This document shows, one piece after another, positions 9,986 through 18,490 of a stretch of DNA of 22,918 bases. A program made the position numbers and the translations under genes. Position 1 is the first letter of the stretch. The number at the start of each line of letters is the position of its first letter. The notes below the pieces were generated by a model. It worked only from the letters and a program-made list of their open reading frames with translations. It was not told the origin of the DNA and searched no databases. The DNA is taken from positions 1 through 22,918 of the forward strand of contig JAQGAU010000889.1 in the NCBI GenBank assembly GCA_034698045.1, read 5' to 3'. Origin of the DNA: Paramacrobiotus richtersi (taxonomy: Eukaryota > Tardigrada > Eutardigrada > Parachela > Macrobiotidae).

Positions 9986-10509
9986 ACACAGTGTAGAACG
10001 AATCCAGAATCCCGACGGAAAAGGGAAAGAAACAACAAATGAACGCGCGCTGTCTCGCAGAAGCAAATAAATGTCAGACTGCTTTATATCCGTCCTTGAG
10101 GGACTGGGTAGTGGATTAATACGTTTATGGATCTCTCTCTCTCCGGATTTTCATCTGCAGTCAAGGTACGTGATAGCCAATTACAGCGAGGAGAGCAGCC
10201 TCTGGAGCGCATGATGATCTTCGATTTATTCCCCACCAGCTGGCTGATCGAGTGGGCGTCTAGTGCACCTGAAAGTGGGTCCTGAACTATAGCTAGTCAA
10301 GGAAATGATGATGCACAAATAGCGGTACTTCTATGTAATACGCACGGTGTTGAGTTCTGACATCATCATGTCGAAGTGGTGATACCGGCATTACGTAGGT
10401 ATGTATATGCCTGCATTGTGCCAAACACTCGGAATAGGGCCGGATATTCATTCACATGTATCGGGAATCGTGGGAGTTTTCTGTAGCCGTGAACTCTAAT
10501 CCTGCTTAT

Positions 10510-10574
10510 GTACTACCAAGAACTTACCATATCTTCCTTTAGTTCTTGGTTGTATAGTAAGTTCTTGGTACTAC
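10510..10574. mobile_element. Minimal foldback element with 7-bp target duplication
   Basis: The 51-base body (10517-10567) starts CAAGAACTTACCATAT and ends ATAGTAAGTTCTTG, a close inverted repeat of its start. It is flanked by direct repeats GTACTAC at 10510-10516 and 10568-10574. The same ends border the 542-bp element at 13730-14271, so this is an internally deleted relative. If the end is read as CCAAG...CTTGG, the duplication is 5 bp (TACTA). Confidence 0.75.
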
Positions 10575-11277
10575 TAATTCACGTTGCAAAGCGTCATTTA
10601 ATCAGGATTGTCTTCTGTTCTTCCTGCAGTTTCTACAGAACTATCTGACTGGCAGTTGTATGTACGGTTTTTTGTACTTCTTGAACCACGGTACTCGTAT
10701 ACGATGTACAATATATAGCCAACAGAAACTGTAACATTTTAAGATACATATTATATTTCCGTTAACTTGCAAATTTCAAAGTTCTTTGGATTGCCTGAAA
10801 GAGTTTCTCCATCAGTGTAGATCCAGCGTGTCTGATTCTCATTTCTCTGTTATTTGGAATGTTAGGGTTGTTTTCCCTTGTCATGTTCAAAGTGAATCCA
10901 GTTACGGTTCGCGAAGTTATGTGACTTACGTCTGGAAATAGCTGCGTCAGCAGTATCTTCCCATTATGCCGCTCCGAAACACCGTACTTCGATTGGCTTT
11001 GAATTTAAGAGACCGATGACGACGTTATTTGAGCGCGATGTCTGCTAAACACTGATGTAGTCAGCATGTACAGTACACCACCCCGCGATGTGGTAGAGTA
11101 ATAGTAAGTAACTTATAATTACAAACATCTATGTTTTGAATACGTGAGTACTTATGGATTTGTTTCTCCTGTTGGTAGCAAACATGCAAAAAAGCATACA
11201 AAGGTCATCTGTTCAAATTTCGCTCAGGGCCACACTGCAAGTGGTACTTCTTGCATGCAGCTTCTGACAGAGATTTC

Positions 11278-11310
11278 TACACGATTGTTACACGATTGTT
11301 ATACGATTGT
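11278..11310. repeat. Tandem 11-mer, three units
   Basis: Units are tacacgattgt, tacacgattgt and tatacgattgt, head to tail. This is a small minisatellite with no gene attached. Confidence 0.85.
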
Positions 11311-11785
11311 CTAGACGTTTCATAGGTCTCAGAGATGATAAGCTCTGCATGGCGAACTTCGACGATGCTAATTTCTGCAGCTGATCGACGTCGTCGCATG
11401 AAGATTATGAGTGCCAAAGAATTACATCGGGCCGCTATATTTTGCAGAATCATCACAATTTGTTCAAAAAATGTAGCGCTTGGTGGATTACAACGATCAC
11501 CTTGATCACAAACCAACTAACCATATGTACAGTACTAGCCGTCCAACCGGCCATATATAAAATAGCGCGGTCATCATAGTTTAATTAACAATCAAGGATT
11601 GTTCATTGTATCGCCATAGTTGAATGATTTCATTTCATATCTTTGGCTGGTGTGTCGCGTGAAAACTAGTATATTTATTTCTTGCATCAGTTTATAGATG
11701 CTACATAACCCCGCACTTTATGTGCCTTTTACGATGTACGGTTTTACGATCATTTACACTAAAGTTGCCTTGTCATGGAACTTTC

Positions 11786-11798
11786 GAATATTCTAGAA
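11786..11798. promoter_or_regulatory. Heat-shock element (three GAA/TTC units)
   Basis: GAA-TA-TTC-TA-GAA gives three perfectly spaced, alternating heat-shock-factor pentamers. A further GAA-CT-TTC pair at 11778-11785 abuts it in a shifted register. The site lies 16 bases upstream of a TATA box and about 150 bases upstream of the glycosyltransferase ATG. This is the classical position for HSF-driven promoters. Confidence 0.6.
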
Positions 11799-11813
11799 AC
11801 ACTTTCCATCTAG

Positions 11814-11820
11814 TATAAGA
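11814..11820 (+). promoter_or_regulatory. TATA box of the GT31 gene
   Basis: TATAAGA lies 133 bases upstream of the ATG at 11947, just downstream of the heat-shock element. Transcription would start near 11840-11850, giving a leader of about 100 bases with one upstream ATG at 11927 that stops after two codons. Confidence 0.5.
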
Positions 11821-11946
11821 GCGCATTGCCCTTTCGAAAATGTCCAAGTTAGTTTAAATTCCTGAGTTGTTTGTTGTGAGTTTAAAGCTTATTAAAAGCA
11901 GACCAAAACAGAGTATCTCACAATCAATGCCGTGAACTGGCGGCCA

Positions 11947-13248
11947 ATGACACGCGCCATGTACCGGCGCCGGTTTCCGGAACACTGCTGCCCGAACGTT
12001 GGAGCGTTTGCGCTTATATTATTCACGACGGCGTGTGCAGTTTTCTTTATACTACTCGGACTATCCGCTATTTTCCGTCCATTTGAGCCCCTTGATCTCT
12101 GTGCTCGGTTTCGAGGTCCCGTTGCAAAACACAACCACTTTCCAAAACAGTTCCTAATCAGCGAAACCTTCATGAAAGCACATTTGCTTATCGGAGATGC
12201 AATTTCCCGTTACTTTGTCCAAACAAAACTTCCGCTGTGGCAAAGTCTTCCGGAGGACACGGCATTCTTTCGCTTTGATCCGCAAACTGTCGCGGGGCAG
12301 TATAGCCTTATACCGGAAGGTTGTGGAATGGCGGAGTTTAGAACTTTTGCAGTGATTATCGTGGTAACCCGACCAGATGGATTTCGGCATCGGAAAGCGA
12401 TACGAGAAACATGGGGATCGCTAGCGGATGAGAAATGCGGTATCAGGGGAGTTGATGAATTTTAACAGCCGAAAAGTTCTCACAATCCACGAATCTGTGA
12501 TCTTTGCGATTTACAGTACTACCAAGTATACAGCTTTCCATCCATGCATACACGAATAGCTGTTCTAATAAGTTTATACTGTTGTAATTTTGCGCTTACT
12601 TTCAACAGGTTAATTTTTATGATTGGACAAACCACCAATTCTACCACCCAGAGCTCTATTATAACCGAATCGTCCAGTGACCACGATATACTCCAGTCCA
12701 CCCAGTTTCTCGACAACCACCGTTCCCAGTCCCTGAAATCCCTTCACGCTTTCCAGTGGGTCACTGCTTTCTGTCACACTTCCACCTACACCATCAAAAT
12801 CGACGACGACAACTGGTTAAATCTCCCCCGATTCATCCAGTACCTCCGCTCCCAGCAACCGGACCCTTTCGTCCATGGGGGAATATTCCGCGGAGGGGAT
12901 GCCGCCCTCCGGGATCCGGGGAAGAAAGACTTTGTTCCCCGGGAGGATTATCCACCGGATGAGTTTCCCGAGTATCTAACGGGAATGTTATACGCTATTC
13001 CGACCAAGTATCTCGGGAAGATTGTGTACGTTGGAAGTCGTTTGAATGTGGGACTGAATGAGGATATGTTTGTCAATGGGATCGTGGCGGTGGTCGCCGG
13101 TTTGAAGAGAAAGAAGATTGAAGGGTATGCGCGGAAGGTGGAGAGGGACAAGTGTCAGAAGCGGGAACTGTGTGTGCACTATTCGTCGGTAGAGGATTCG
13201 TACCGGATGTGGAGTGACAAATGCGAAGTTTACGATAAACTATGCTGA
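11947..13248 (+). CDS. Family-31 glycosyltransferase (beta-1,3-galactosyltransferase type)
   Basis: This is predicted to be a Golgi type II enzyme adding a sugar in beta-1,3 linkage to glycans. Exon 1 (11947-12439) encodes a short basic cytosolic tail, a signal anchor at about residues 18-42, a stem, and the family motif RKAIRETWG (149-157) after FAVIIVVTRPDG. Exon 2, from the acceptor TTTCAACAG (exon starts 12609), encodes LIFMIGQT, DHDILQ, FQWVTAFC, the metal-binding triplet in KIDDDNWLNLPRF (12802-12810), FPEYLTGMLYAIP, and the catalytic-region motif NEDMFVNG (13057 onward), ending in TGA. About 375 residues is normal for GT31. The first in-frame ATG is at 11947. Problem: the only good donor (GTATCA at 12440) leaves phase 1, while exon 2 needs phase 2, so the join is unresolved. 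A frameshift, a base error or an unseen splice could explain it. Exact acceptor specificity cannot be read from sequence. Two 3' scraps of the gene lie downstream. Confidence 0.85.
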
Positions 13249-13639
13249 TTCCGTTGAAGTGTCAGCTCCGTTTGAAATACTTTCAAGTGATAAAAAGTAT
13301 CTAATTCTGCCGGTTGCTGTAAAATCTGAAAAGCTTGCATTTTTCGATTGTCGATAACCGGTAACCTGTGACCTGTGTATAGTCGCATATGCATGATCAA
13401 AATCCCTGGCAAACAGTTGTTTACCGAGTCGACCAAAAAGCTAACAAACATAACGCCTGCACACAGGCAGGTAAGCCTCCTTACAGTGCACACAAAACAA
13501 GTTAACATTTCTTGAAGTGCCCAACGCATTTTAGGTTCCAAGTAGTTTTTGTGATTGATTGGCAGAGTTTGGGACACTTTTTCCACAATCAACATAGTCA
13601 ATTTAAGAATAATTAGATTCATATGGTGAAGCTGACTAT
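13249..13639. repeat. GT31 3' flank, triplicated in the window
   Basis: Bases 13249-13400 align with about 16460-16630 and 21465-21615. All three keep the words tttcaagtgat, gcatttt or cattttt, and ataacc or aaacc. The remainder, to 13639, is unassigned. It shows that the duplications extend beyond the coding parts. A 143-codon minus frame over this region has no family features. Confidence 0.6.
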
Positions 13640-14345
13640 TGACGAAGCAGGTATCTTCCACGGAAATGAGACATGAGTTGACGTGAGAGCGCTTTAGCTA
13701 CTAAAGCCCAGCCGGGTATCACGCAATACCAAGAACTTACTATATAATCTACAAGGACAGTTATGTGTCTGTGTGACGTCAGCGGTCTGCGCTACAGCTA
13801 AATATTCGCCCGTAGACTTCTATGTTGTGGGCAACTTGTGTAACTTGGTTCCATTTATTTTAGAAGTGGCACATTATAGCTCGAAAGATAGAGAAAAAAA
13901 TTTGGTTCCCAGTCCCAACTACTATTTTGAGTTTTTGGTTCGAAAGAAAGGAGTTGTGATCGTTTCCAGTTAGCATGCAATTCTACGAGAGCGTTGCCAA
14001 CGCTCTCGTAGACTTCTGTGTTAACTGAAAAGGACCATAACTCACTGTTTTCGGACTCAAAGCACAAAATAGTTTTGAGTACCATAAACCAAATTTTTTT
14101 CTCTATCTTTCGAGCTATAGTGTGTCACTTCTAATGGAAATGGAACCAAGTTACAGAAATCGCCCACAACATAGAAGTCTACGGGCGCATATTTAGCTGT
14201 AGCTCCGACTGCCTACGTCACACGTGATTGCGCAATCACATAACAGTCCTTTTAGATATAGTAAGTTCTTGGCAATACTCATCCGCAGAAGTCATGCCTC
14301 CCATGACGGTTTCCACACGAGCTGCTAATGTTCCAGTATGTAATA
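13640..14345 (-). pseudogene. PTPDC1-like exon fragment interrupted by a foldback element
   Basis: Bases about 13640-13722 and 14279-14345 together match the eighth coding exon of the intact gene (6084-5839). Shared words are gagagcgc, gggtatcacgcaat and cggtttccacacgag (plus strand). The two halves are separated by the 542-bp element at 13730-14271. Substitutions and small deletions are common on the left side (for example the sequence reading ALSRQ continues in a changed frame). No neighbouring phosphatase exon is present, so it is a dead scrap of a duplicated block. Confidence 0.7.
13723..14278. mobile_element. 542-bp foldback element with 7-bp target duplication
   Basis: The body is 13730-14271. 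Its ends are CAAGAACTTACTATAT and the inverse (ATATAGTAAGTTCTTG). Direct repeats GCAATAC lie at 13723-13729 and 14272-14278. The arms stay inverted-repetitive for about 200 bases, sharing GCTACAGCTAAATAT, CGTAGACTTCTATGTTGTGG and TAACTTGGTTCCATTT. The centre is a 14-bp perfect inverted repeat around one base (13983-14011, CTACGAGAGCGTTG arms). It has no coding capacity. Paralogous sites at about 6020 and 20685 lack the insertion. If the terminal C is counted as part of the element, the duplication is 5 bp (CAATA). The superfamily is unassigned. Confidence 0.85.
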
Positions 14346-15058
14346 ATATTCCGGACGTTAGGTGTAAGCTAGGACGGTATAGGTACGACGAGAAATATGC
14401 AGTAGAATTTTACTAATATAGAGTTAGTATAGAAATACTTTAGCATTCGCTTTTATGCAGTGATCGGTCACATTTGACCGACATGCAAGTGATTGGCCTG
14501 AACCATAGGATGTGTTGCCTTTGTTACGTGAACAATTTCATCGTTATTTTGATTCGACACAATCATATGCAGCTAATTTGATTTCTCTAGAATAAACAAA
14601 CGTCAAAAGTTAATACTGTTTTCAGAGTCAGCTTACGTTCTAAGATATGGTGTATTCCGTTTCTATACAACGAGGAACAACCTGTTTTTTGAAAGATCAG
14701 TGAACTATAATAGTTGCAGTATAAAATGTTCTCCTTCTTCTTGCTGCAGTTTTTGTTTTAACTGTACTGATTTTCGTCACCGTTATTGCCTACTTTACCG
14801 TATTTCAAACCTATTGCTCAACACGGAATGTTCTGAAACATAGGAGAGTCCAATTAGACATTTTAGATACACTGCTAGACCTGCATGGCTTGTAAGAATT
14901 GTTACACAAACAATACGGCTGGGTACTTACCCAAGCCGAATTTTACGAACGGTACTTCCTTGAAAACACTGAGCAATTAACGTTGGCGAAAACAGAAGTT
15001 GTTTTTTTTTGAACAAGCAACAAAACAATGATGTCCGAAGATGTTTGGCACGCATACG
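14346..15058. other. No gene recognised; upstream of the small-peptide gene
   Basis: AT-rich sequence with short frames only. No repeat, splice pair or conserved domain is visible until the TATA box at 15059. Confidence 0.4.
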
Positions 15059-15066
15059 TATATAAG
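15059..15066 (+). promoter_or_regulatory. TATA box of the small secreted peptide gene
   Basis: TATATAAG lies 94 bases upstream of the ATG at 15153. An initiator-like ttacagtc about 20-28 bases downstream (near 15083-15089) would give a leader of about 65 bases. Confidence 0.6.
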
Positions 15067-15152
15067 TATGTACGGTACCTGTTACAGTCTGTCTGTGAGC
15101 TGTTTGCCGTTTCTACATTTTCACTTCTGATCAAAACAGAAATCTGATAACC

Positions 15153-15521
15153 ATGAAATTCCTCAACATCGTTTTGCTTGTTGCGACATTAAGCCTGGCC
15201 ATGGTATGTTGATAACTATTCAATTTTTACAGTTCACATATGCGTTAAGGAGAATTGTGAAAACATTGAATTTGGCATCGATGTTTTGCTTATTTGTGCG
15301 AGCGTGGACCTGTTTCTTCCATTGTTTCCTCTCATGCTTTTCCATAAACATGGAGTGCTTTGCAGTTTGTTATGGCAAGTGCAGCTACAAGCTGTGAATC
15401 GAAGGATGGAAAACTTCCAGCTTGCCCCATCGGTCATACCTGTGTTTTCAAGGACAATAAGGCTAAAACTGGGACATGCGAAAAAAGGAAAAGAAAGCCA
15501 GGACAGTCTGGGCTAAAATAG
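15153..15521 (+). CDS. Small secreted four-cysteine basic peptide
   Basis: Two exons, 15153-15203 and 15366-15521, flank a 162-base GT-AG intron (GTATGT ... TTTGCAG) in phase 0 and encode 68 residues. The first exon reads MKFLNIVLLVATLSLAM, a strong signal peptide that continues into FVMASAA in exon 2. Cleavage after ASA or SAA is likely. The mature part, about 44 residues, has four Cys spaced C-x9-C-x5-C-x11-C (TSCESKDGKLPACPIGHTC, then VFKDNKAKTGTC). It ends in a basic tail, EKRKRKPGQSGLK. I do not recognise the family. Two disulfides plus a basic tail would suit a secreted defence, signalling or matrix-binding peptide, but that is inference. A TATA box upstream and AATAAA downstream make it a compact complete gene lying between duplicated blocks. 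Confidence 0.75.
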
Positions 15522-15568
15522 TGTACCCGCTTTCTGTAGTATGGAAAGTGGTTTTTATAGCAACATTA

Positions 15569-15611
15569 AAGACGTTAATACTTCAGCTGGCCCAGAACGT
15601 TAATGTCTTTC
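15569..15611. repeat. Imperfect inverted repeat in the peptide gene 3' region
   Basis: AAAGACGTTAA at the left pairs with TTAATGTCTTT at the right (one mismatch), about 20 bases apart, shortly after the stop codon. It could form a 3'-UTR stem. Confidence 0.5.
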
Positions 15612-15651
15612 GGTGAAATGTTGATATACAAAATCTGCATTAAATACAAAA

Positions 15652-15671
15652 TACGCTGTAATTACAGCGTA
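15652..15671. repeat. Perfect 20-bp palindrome
   Basis: TACGCTGTAATTACAGCGTA is its own reverse complement. It lies 20 bases upstream of the AATAAA of the small-peptide gene, so it would be within the 3' UTR. Confidence 0.9.
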
Positions 15672-15691
15672 CGGTAAAGGGGAAAATATGT

Positions 15692-15697
15692 AATAAA
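15692..15697 (+). terminator. AATAAA poly(A) signal of the small-peptide gene
   Basis: The first AATAAA after the stop codon at 15519-15521, 170 bases downstream. T/G-containing sequence follows within about 30 bases. Confidence 0.55.
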
Positions 15698-16292
15698 ATA
15701 CTATTAAAAGCGCTTTGGATTACTGTTTGTATGTGTCTTGAAAATGTTAATTGCGAACAAACCTCCAGCCATCTACATAGTCAGCAATGTGTGTCAGTCT
15801 GTGTAATACGTACACGCGTTAATTTTTAAAATTTGTGGTTTTTATTTTGCTCAGATAGGAAGTTTTAACAATTAATGCTGATGCACTAAATCCACCACAT
15901 AAACACAACGTCAAAACCAACAGAATCGGGGACTGTGCCCACCACACGCACATATGTAGGGCATTTCCCCGTTGCATCAAGATGGACACTCTCTATTTAC
16001 CGCGGCTCTCCAGTGGCAGCGGATAGATCTTTTCCTACTCTATCCACAATCTTTTTCATGCTGACGCCATTTCGAAAGCCGCTAACCCACATGGCGAGGC
16101 CGTACCTGTACGATGCTGACATTTTGCAGTTGCTCGGTGCCAGCACATAAGTATATAGAAACATATGGCTGGTAATTTTTACAATTAATTCGGGCTCGCT
16201 GTATTCTGCAACGGTATCTAATTTTTTGATTTTCTTTACATGCTGTATGTCCGTGCTAGTGGGTCTACGTCTGTATGTTTAATAACTTCCCT
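15698..16292. other. No gene recognised
   Basis: A 71-codon plus frame (15935-16150) lacks a signal peptide, domain or splice context. No repeat or duplicated segment was noticed here before the glycosyltransferase scrap starts at 16293. Confidence 0.35.
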
Positions 16293-16473
16293 TGGTCGCC
16301 GGATTGAAGGAAAGCTATACATGGAAGGTGGCTAGAGAGGGAAAAATGTCAGAAGCGGGAAATATGTGCGCATTATTCGTCGGTACTTTGTAGGGGATTT
16401 GTAGGGGATTTAATCCTCGTCGGAAGTAGAGGATTTCTACGGGACAAATGTGACGTTTACGATAAACTAGGCT
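16293..16473 (+). pseudogene. GT31 3'-end scrap (block 2)
   Basis: Matches the last part of the GT31 coding sequence from ggtcgccggattgaag, through tgtcagaagcggga, to acgataaacta, equivalent to 13098-13245. It carries a small internal repeat of about 11 bases, tttgtagggga twice (16386-16410). The homologous frame is disrupted and the stop region is changed. The 3' flank aligns with those at 13249 and 21475. Confidence 0.75.
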
Positions 16474-16850
16474 GGTTTTGTTAAGTTTCGGCTCCGGTTG
16501 AAATACAGTACTTTCAAGTGATAAAATCTCGCCGATTACTGAGCAGCCTCAGGAAAAGAAGCTGCTTGCATTTTCTGATTTTTAAAACCTGTTAACGGTA
16601 ACTACCTAGTCGCATGCATGAGTTACGCTTTGGTTGTGAAGCGCTCATATCAGCGACATTGTGTATTATGTCGTTATTCTGCCGGCGGTCGGATATTTGC
16701 TACTGTGATGATATTATACAAATCAAACATTTTACTATATAAAAAGTACAAAGTATGTACAATAATTGTACAAAAAACGCACCTGGAAAGGTGGTAGGCA
16801 AAAAAGCACTAAACCGCTAAACATGTGATACAATACTGCGCTTTCACTTG
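16474..16850. repeat. Duplicated spacer, first part (matches about 21475-21835)
   Basis: Long runs are shared with block 3: gcgacattgtgtatt, gcggtcggatatt, gctactgtgatgatatt, tacaaatcaaacattt and cgcacctgga. The spacing is almost the same, with many point differences. No gene is seen. The similarity fades near 16850 and resumes at 18025. Confidence 0.75.
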
Positions 16851-18024
16851 CTGCACTGCAGTAACAGCCAGCCGTGTCGTGCCGGTGGATATCATGACTG
16901 TACCTATCATGACTGTGACTTGGCAGTTTCAAAGAGTGTACTGAGGCAATCCACAATTCAAATTTATGGTCACCAATGTTTCCGTTCGTGAGTGGATATT
17001 CTGAGAGGCACGCCTCATGCCCTGGATGATCTTCCCATCTTCCCTCCCGCTAAGATGGTGGCATGGACTGTAAGTGCTACACCGAAGAATGGTCATCGCA
17101 CTGAGCTCTAATAAGCTTTTTTATCTGTTGACCATGATAGAATGTCATTGTTCTGGCATCAGGTTTGCTGATACTGAAAATGTTCCTTCGCAGTTTTGAG
17201 TTTAATGTCATGCATACTCATGCATGGCACCTGCTGGACCGAAATGGCCAGAGGGATAAACTTGTCTTATTGTCTTGTACCGGTCAGTTTCAATGCGGGT
17301 ATATAGACGCTCTACGTGTCCGACGGTGTTTGAACTTCCGCATCTGTATTCTCAACAATTAAACATGAAAACACTGCCGTATACGTAACCTACAGTAGAA
17401 GCATGTTTTGCTTTGGAACCATTTAATAGTCAGATGTAAGTTATGTCCTCGTTTATGTAATACATAGAACAAAAACACGTTTTAAAGCTAAAGAAATGTA
17501 AAGCACTATTTGCAAATTTTTGTGGAGTTGACAAATTATAATTTTTTGTCGCTGTCGTTTGAAGACAATTCAACGACCATCTTTTATCTGGTGATTCGAT
17601 AAGTAGTTGTGGATCGACGATCTTTTCTTTCGTTAAGGCAAATGCCATGCATGACCTTTACCATGCTGAGAATTTAGAGCGCTGCTCCGTGTTGTGCATG
17701 ACAGTAAATGTGGGCACCGCCGGCCGGAAACAAAAACGTGGCGGCTTACTTTAGCAGCTAGTAATTTTCGTTCGCAAGTGTGCGCGCATTCCCAGGACTG
17801 TTGTACAGTAGTTAGTCTAATATAGAATGATAACAAATGGATAATCTGGATCTGCTGTCATGTAATTTGTATAATCTAAAGAAAACTAAAAACGGTTGTT
17901 GATCTAGATAGGGAGGATTGAAAGCCGCTCATGTTGCATCACCAGCAGCAACTAGTAGATCTATTATGTTGTATCCACATTATAGTACTGCAGCGTCGAT
18001 CGCGCAAGTGTGGGAATTGATCGC
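16851..18024. other. Extra 1.2-kb segment in block 2
   Basis: This segment has no counterpart in block 3, where the flanking similarities are nearly contiguous at about 21835. It contains the phosphatase scrap at 17609-17696. An open plus stretch near 17010-17110 reads RGTPHALDDLPIFPPAKM and ends at a stop; I do not recognise it. It was either inserted in block 2 or lost from block 3. Confidence 0.45.
17609..17696 (-). pseudogene. PTPDC1-like catalytic-exon scrap
   Basis: About 85 bases match the fourth coding exon (7530-7424). Shared runs are cgttaaggcaaatgccatg, tgacctttaccatgctgag and cgatctttt/cgatctttcc, in the same orientation. In the intact gene this is the helix before the P-loop (MVKVMAFALTEGK). 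The scrap carries a 4-base insertion (repeated catg) and lacks the P-loop. No splice sites or neighbouring exons are visible. Confidence 0.75.
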
Positions 18025-18490
18025 GTTACCATAATCTTCGGGGTCTCGACTGGGTGAGACAACGCTCGAGTTCGGATAATGTTAGCGTAGATTGTAACAA
18101 CGTAACATGTAACAGAAATTAGGGCACATCAAAAAAGCTGCATGTACCGATATAATCGTTAGCTGGAGCGCTTATGCGGACAGCTATGTAACAATTAGTA
18201 GCCCAGTTAATATGCTTGGGACAAAATACACTAATGTTAACAAAGCAAAAAAGATGCATGCAGTCAGTATCACGTTTTTTTGGTTACGTCAAAAATGTTT
18301 CATCACCGTATTCGGTGATGCTCTGGTTATACTTGTAACCAGATCAAGACAAATCTTTTATTCGATAATGCCTGACTGTATGTAATAGGAGAATAGGAGT
18401 TGCTCCATAGACTCATTGAACCGATGGGAATTGACAGTATTCTCCGACATAAAGCAACTTGCACGTTTTCTTCTGGCCCGTACATGCATT
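18025..18490. repeat. Duplicated spacer, second part (matches about 21838-22255)
   Basis: Shared words include acatcaaaaaagc, gctggagcgcttatg, gggacaaaatacacta, tatgtaataggag and the approach to the signal exon (gacagtattctccg against gatagtattctgcg). In block 2 it forms the 5' region of the intact Thr-rich gene and so should hold its promoter, although no TATA box could be assigned. Confidence 0.75.
18301..18343. repeat. Two adjacent perfect hairpins upstream of the Thr-rich gene
   Basis: CATCACCG-TATT-CGGTGATG (18301-18320) and TCTGGTTA-tacttg-TAACCAGA (18322-18343) lie back to back, about 150 bases upstream of the ATG. In the block-3 copy the equivalent stretch is collapsed (accatcgtatagccagagc), so the hairpins are missing there. 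Confidence 0.7.

Larger units (their letters stand above)
9990..11780. other. Intergenic region between divergent genes
   Basis: No complete gene is recognised. The region holds a possible minus-strand exon-like open frame (about 10290-10084, containing DAHSISQLVGNKSKIIM) of unknown family, a 51-bp foldback element at 10517-10567, and a tandem 11-mer at 11278-11310. A 79-codon minus frame at 11516-11277 shows no family signature. Confidence 0.4.

Noticed and set aside
11277-11516. 79-codon minus frame near the tandem 11-mer
   Set aside because: Its end is made of the tandem repeat and it shows no family feature.
11932-11946. GTG as a start five codons before the GT31 ATG
   Set aside because: An animal nuclear gene should start at ATG; 11947 is the first in-frame ATG and is followed by the signal anchor.
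13230-13661. 143-codon minus-strand open frame
   Set aside because: It covers the GT31 stop region, the triplicated 3' flank and part of a phosphatase scrap read in the wrong frame; it is composite non-coding sequence.
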